Assembly (NCBI GenBank): GCA_034716535.1
Contig: JAYEJW010000141.1
Coordinates: 1-14,862, forward strand
DNA from: JAYEJW01 sp034716535
GTDB lineage: Bacteria > Pseudomonadota > Gammaproteobacteria > Chromatiales > Chromatiaceae
Length of the DNA stretch: 14,862 nt
Direction of reading: 5' to 3'
The notes under the pieces are model-generated. The model searched no databases. It was given only the letters and a program-made list of their open reading frames with translations, and had not been told where the DNA came from. Within the stretch, counting starts at the first letter, position 1; the number at the start of each line of letters is the position of its first letter. Shown here piece after piece: positions 14,673 through 14,862 of this stretch. The translations under genes and the position numbers were made by a program.

Positions 14673-14862
14673 TCAGTTTCCGGGAGGCGTCCAACCGGAC
14701 ATGCCGCCCATTCCGGACATGCCGCCCATTCCGGACATGCCACCCATTCCGGACATGCCGCCCATTCCGGACATGCCGCCCATTCCGGACATGCCGCCCA
14801 TTCCGGACATGCCGCCCATTCCGGACATGCCACCCATTCCGGACATGCCGCCCATTCCGGAC
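14673..14862 (-). CDS. Met/Gly-rich repeat protein, C-terminal part, runs off the window
   Basis: From the window edge inward the frame is a tandem array of MGGMSG, about nine copies of an 18-base unit, ending GWTPPGN and a TGA at 14673-14675. The frame is open to the last base, so the N-terminus and any signal peptide lie outside. The array is much more regular than the one at the left edge, but units are shared: a run of about 22 bases is identical between the two, in inverted orientation. A Met every third residue gives a soft-metal-binding surface, and Cu(I) or Ag(I) binding is a reasonable guess. Gly/Met low-complexity sequence could also be structural. The contig stopping inside this repeat is probably an assembly effect. 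Confidence 0.65.
   Translation of the reverse strand, partial: SGMGGMSGMGGMSGMGGMSGMGGMSGMGGMSGMGGMSGMGGMSGMGGMSGMGGMSGWTPPGN
14700..14862. repeat. 18-base tandem repeat coding for MGGMSG
   Basis: The + strand unit is ATGCCGCCCATTCCGGAC, repeated head to tail about nine times with rare changes such as CCACCC for CCGCCC, to the window edge. All units keep the reading frame of the - strand gene. Copy number may be collapsed or variable. Confidence 0.9.

Noticed and set aside
14700..14862. Tandem repeats as a possible CRISPR array
   Set aside because: The units are 18 bases, head to tail, with no spacers and a maintained reading frame.

Overview
The window looks like a metagenome-type contig from a G+C-rich proteobacterium with a rich periplasmic respiratory chain. 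This is an inference from Tat signals, many c-type hemes, TorD/NapF-type accessory proteins and a DUF302 protein; a gamma- or betaproteobacterial sulfur or anaerobic respirer would fit. The first ~125 bases are strikingly A+T-rich (30 G+C in the first 120 bases) and do not match the rest. They are probably foreign or chimeric sequence.

Layout. Left (1-2383, + strand): the tail of a Met/Gly-rich repeat protein with a clear terminator, a 154-aa unknown protein, then an exported thioredoxin plus NHL-propeller protein resembling NHLRC2. Centre-left (7513 down to 2434, - strand), module 1: pentaheme cytochrome c, a Tat-exported DmsA-like molybdopterin oxidoreductase broken by a one-base frameshift near 5829, a diheme cytochrome c with a Met-rich tail, and a DUF302 protein. 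Centre-right (14396 down to 7976, - strand), module 2: a paralogous pentaheme cytochrome c, an intact molybdopterin oxidoreductase, a DmsB-like four-cluster ferredoxin, a TorD-type chaperone, a polyferredoxin with a zinc-ribbon-like tail, and a Crp/Fnr regulator that has lost its sensor domain. Most junctions in module 2 are 4-base overlaps, so it is a tight operon. Right edge: another Met/Gly-rich repeat protein, on the - strand and running off the window.

How it may work (inference). The catalytic subunit is exported folded by Tat after TorD-type chaperoning and ferredoxin-assisted cofactor loading. The B subunit rides along with it. Electrons pass between the Mo site, Fe-S clusters and the soluble pentaheme cytochrome. 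No membrane anchor (DmsC, NrfD or NapC type) is encoded here, so the quinone link must be elsewhere or the enzyme works through soluble cytochromes. Module 1 has no B subunit and instead carries a diheme cytochrome and DUF302 protein, so the two modules may run with different partners or in different directions. The substrate cannot be told from sequence.

Most notable: both catalytic paralogs have His in place of the third Cys of the N-terminal [4Fe-4S] motif. A near-perfect Crp/Fnr-type inverted repeat sits about 30 bp upstream of a -10-like GATAAT ahead of module 1. Inward-facing Met/Gly repeats flank the whole block.
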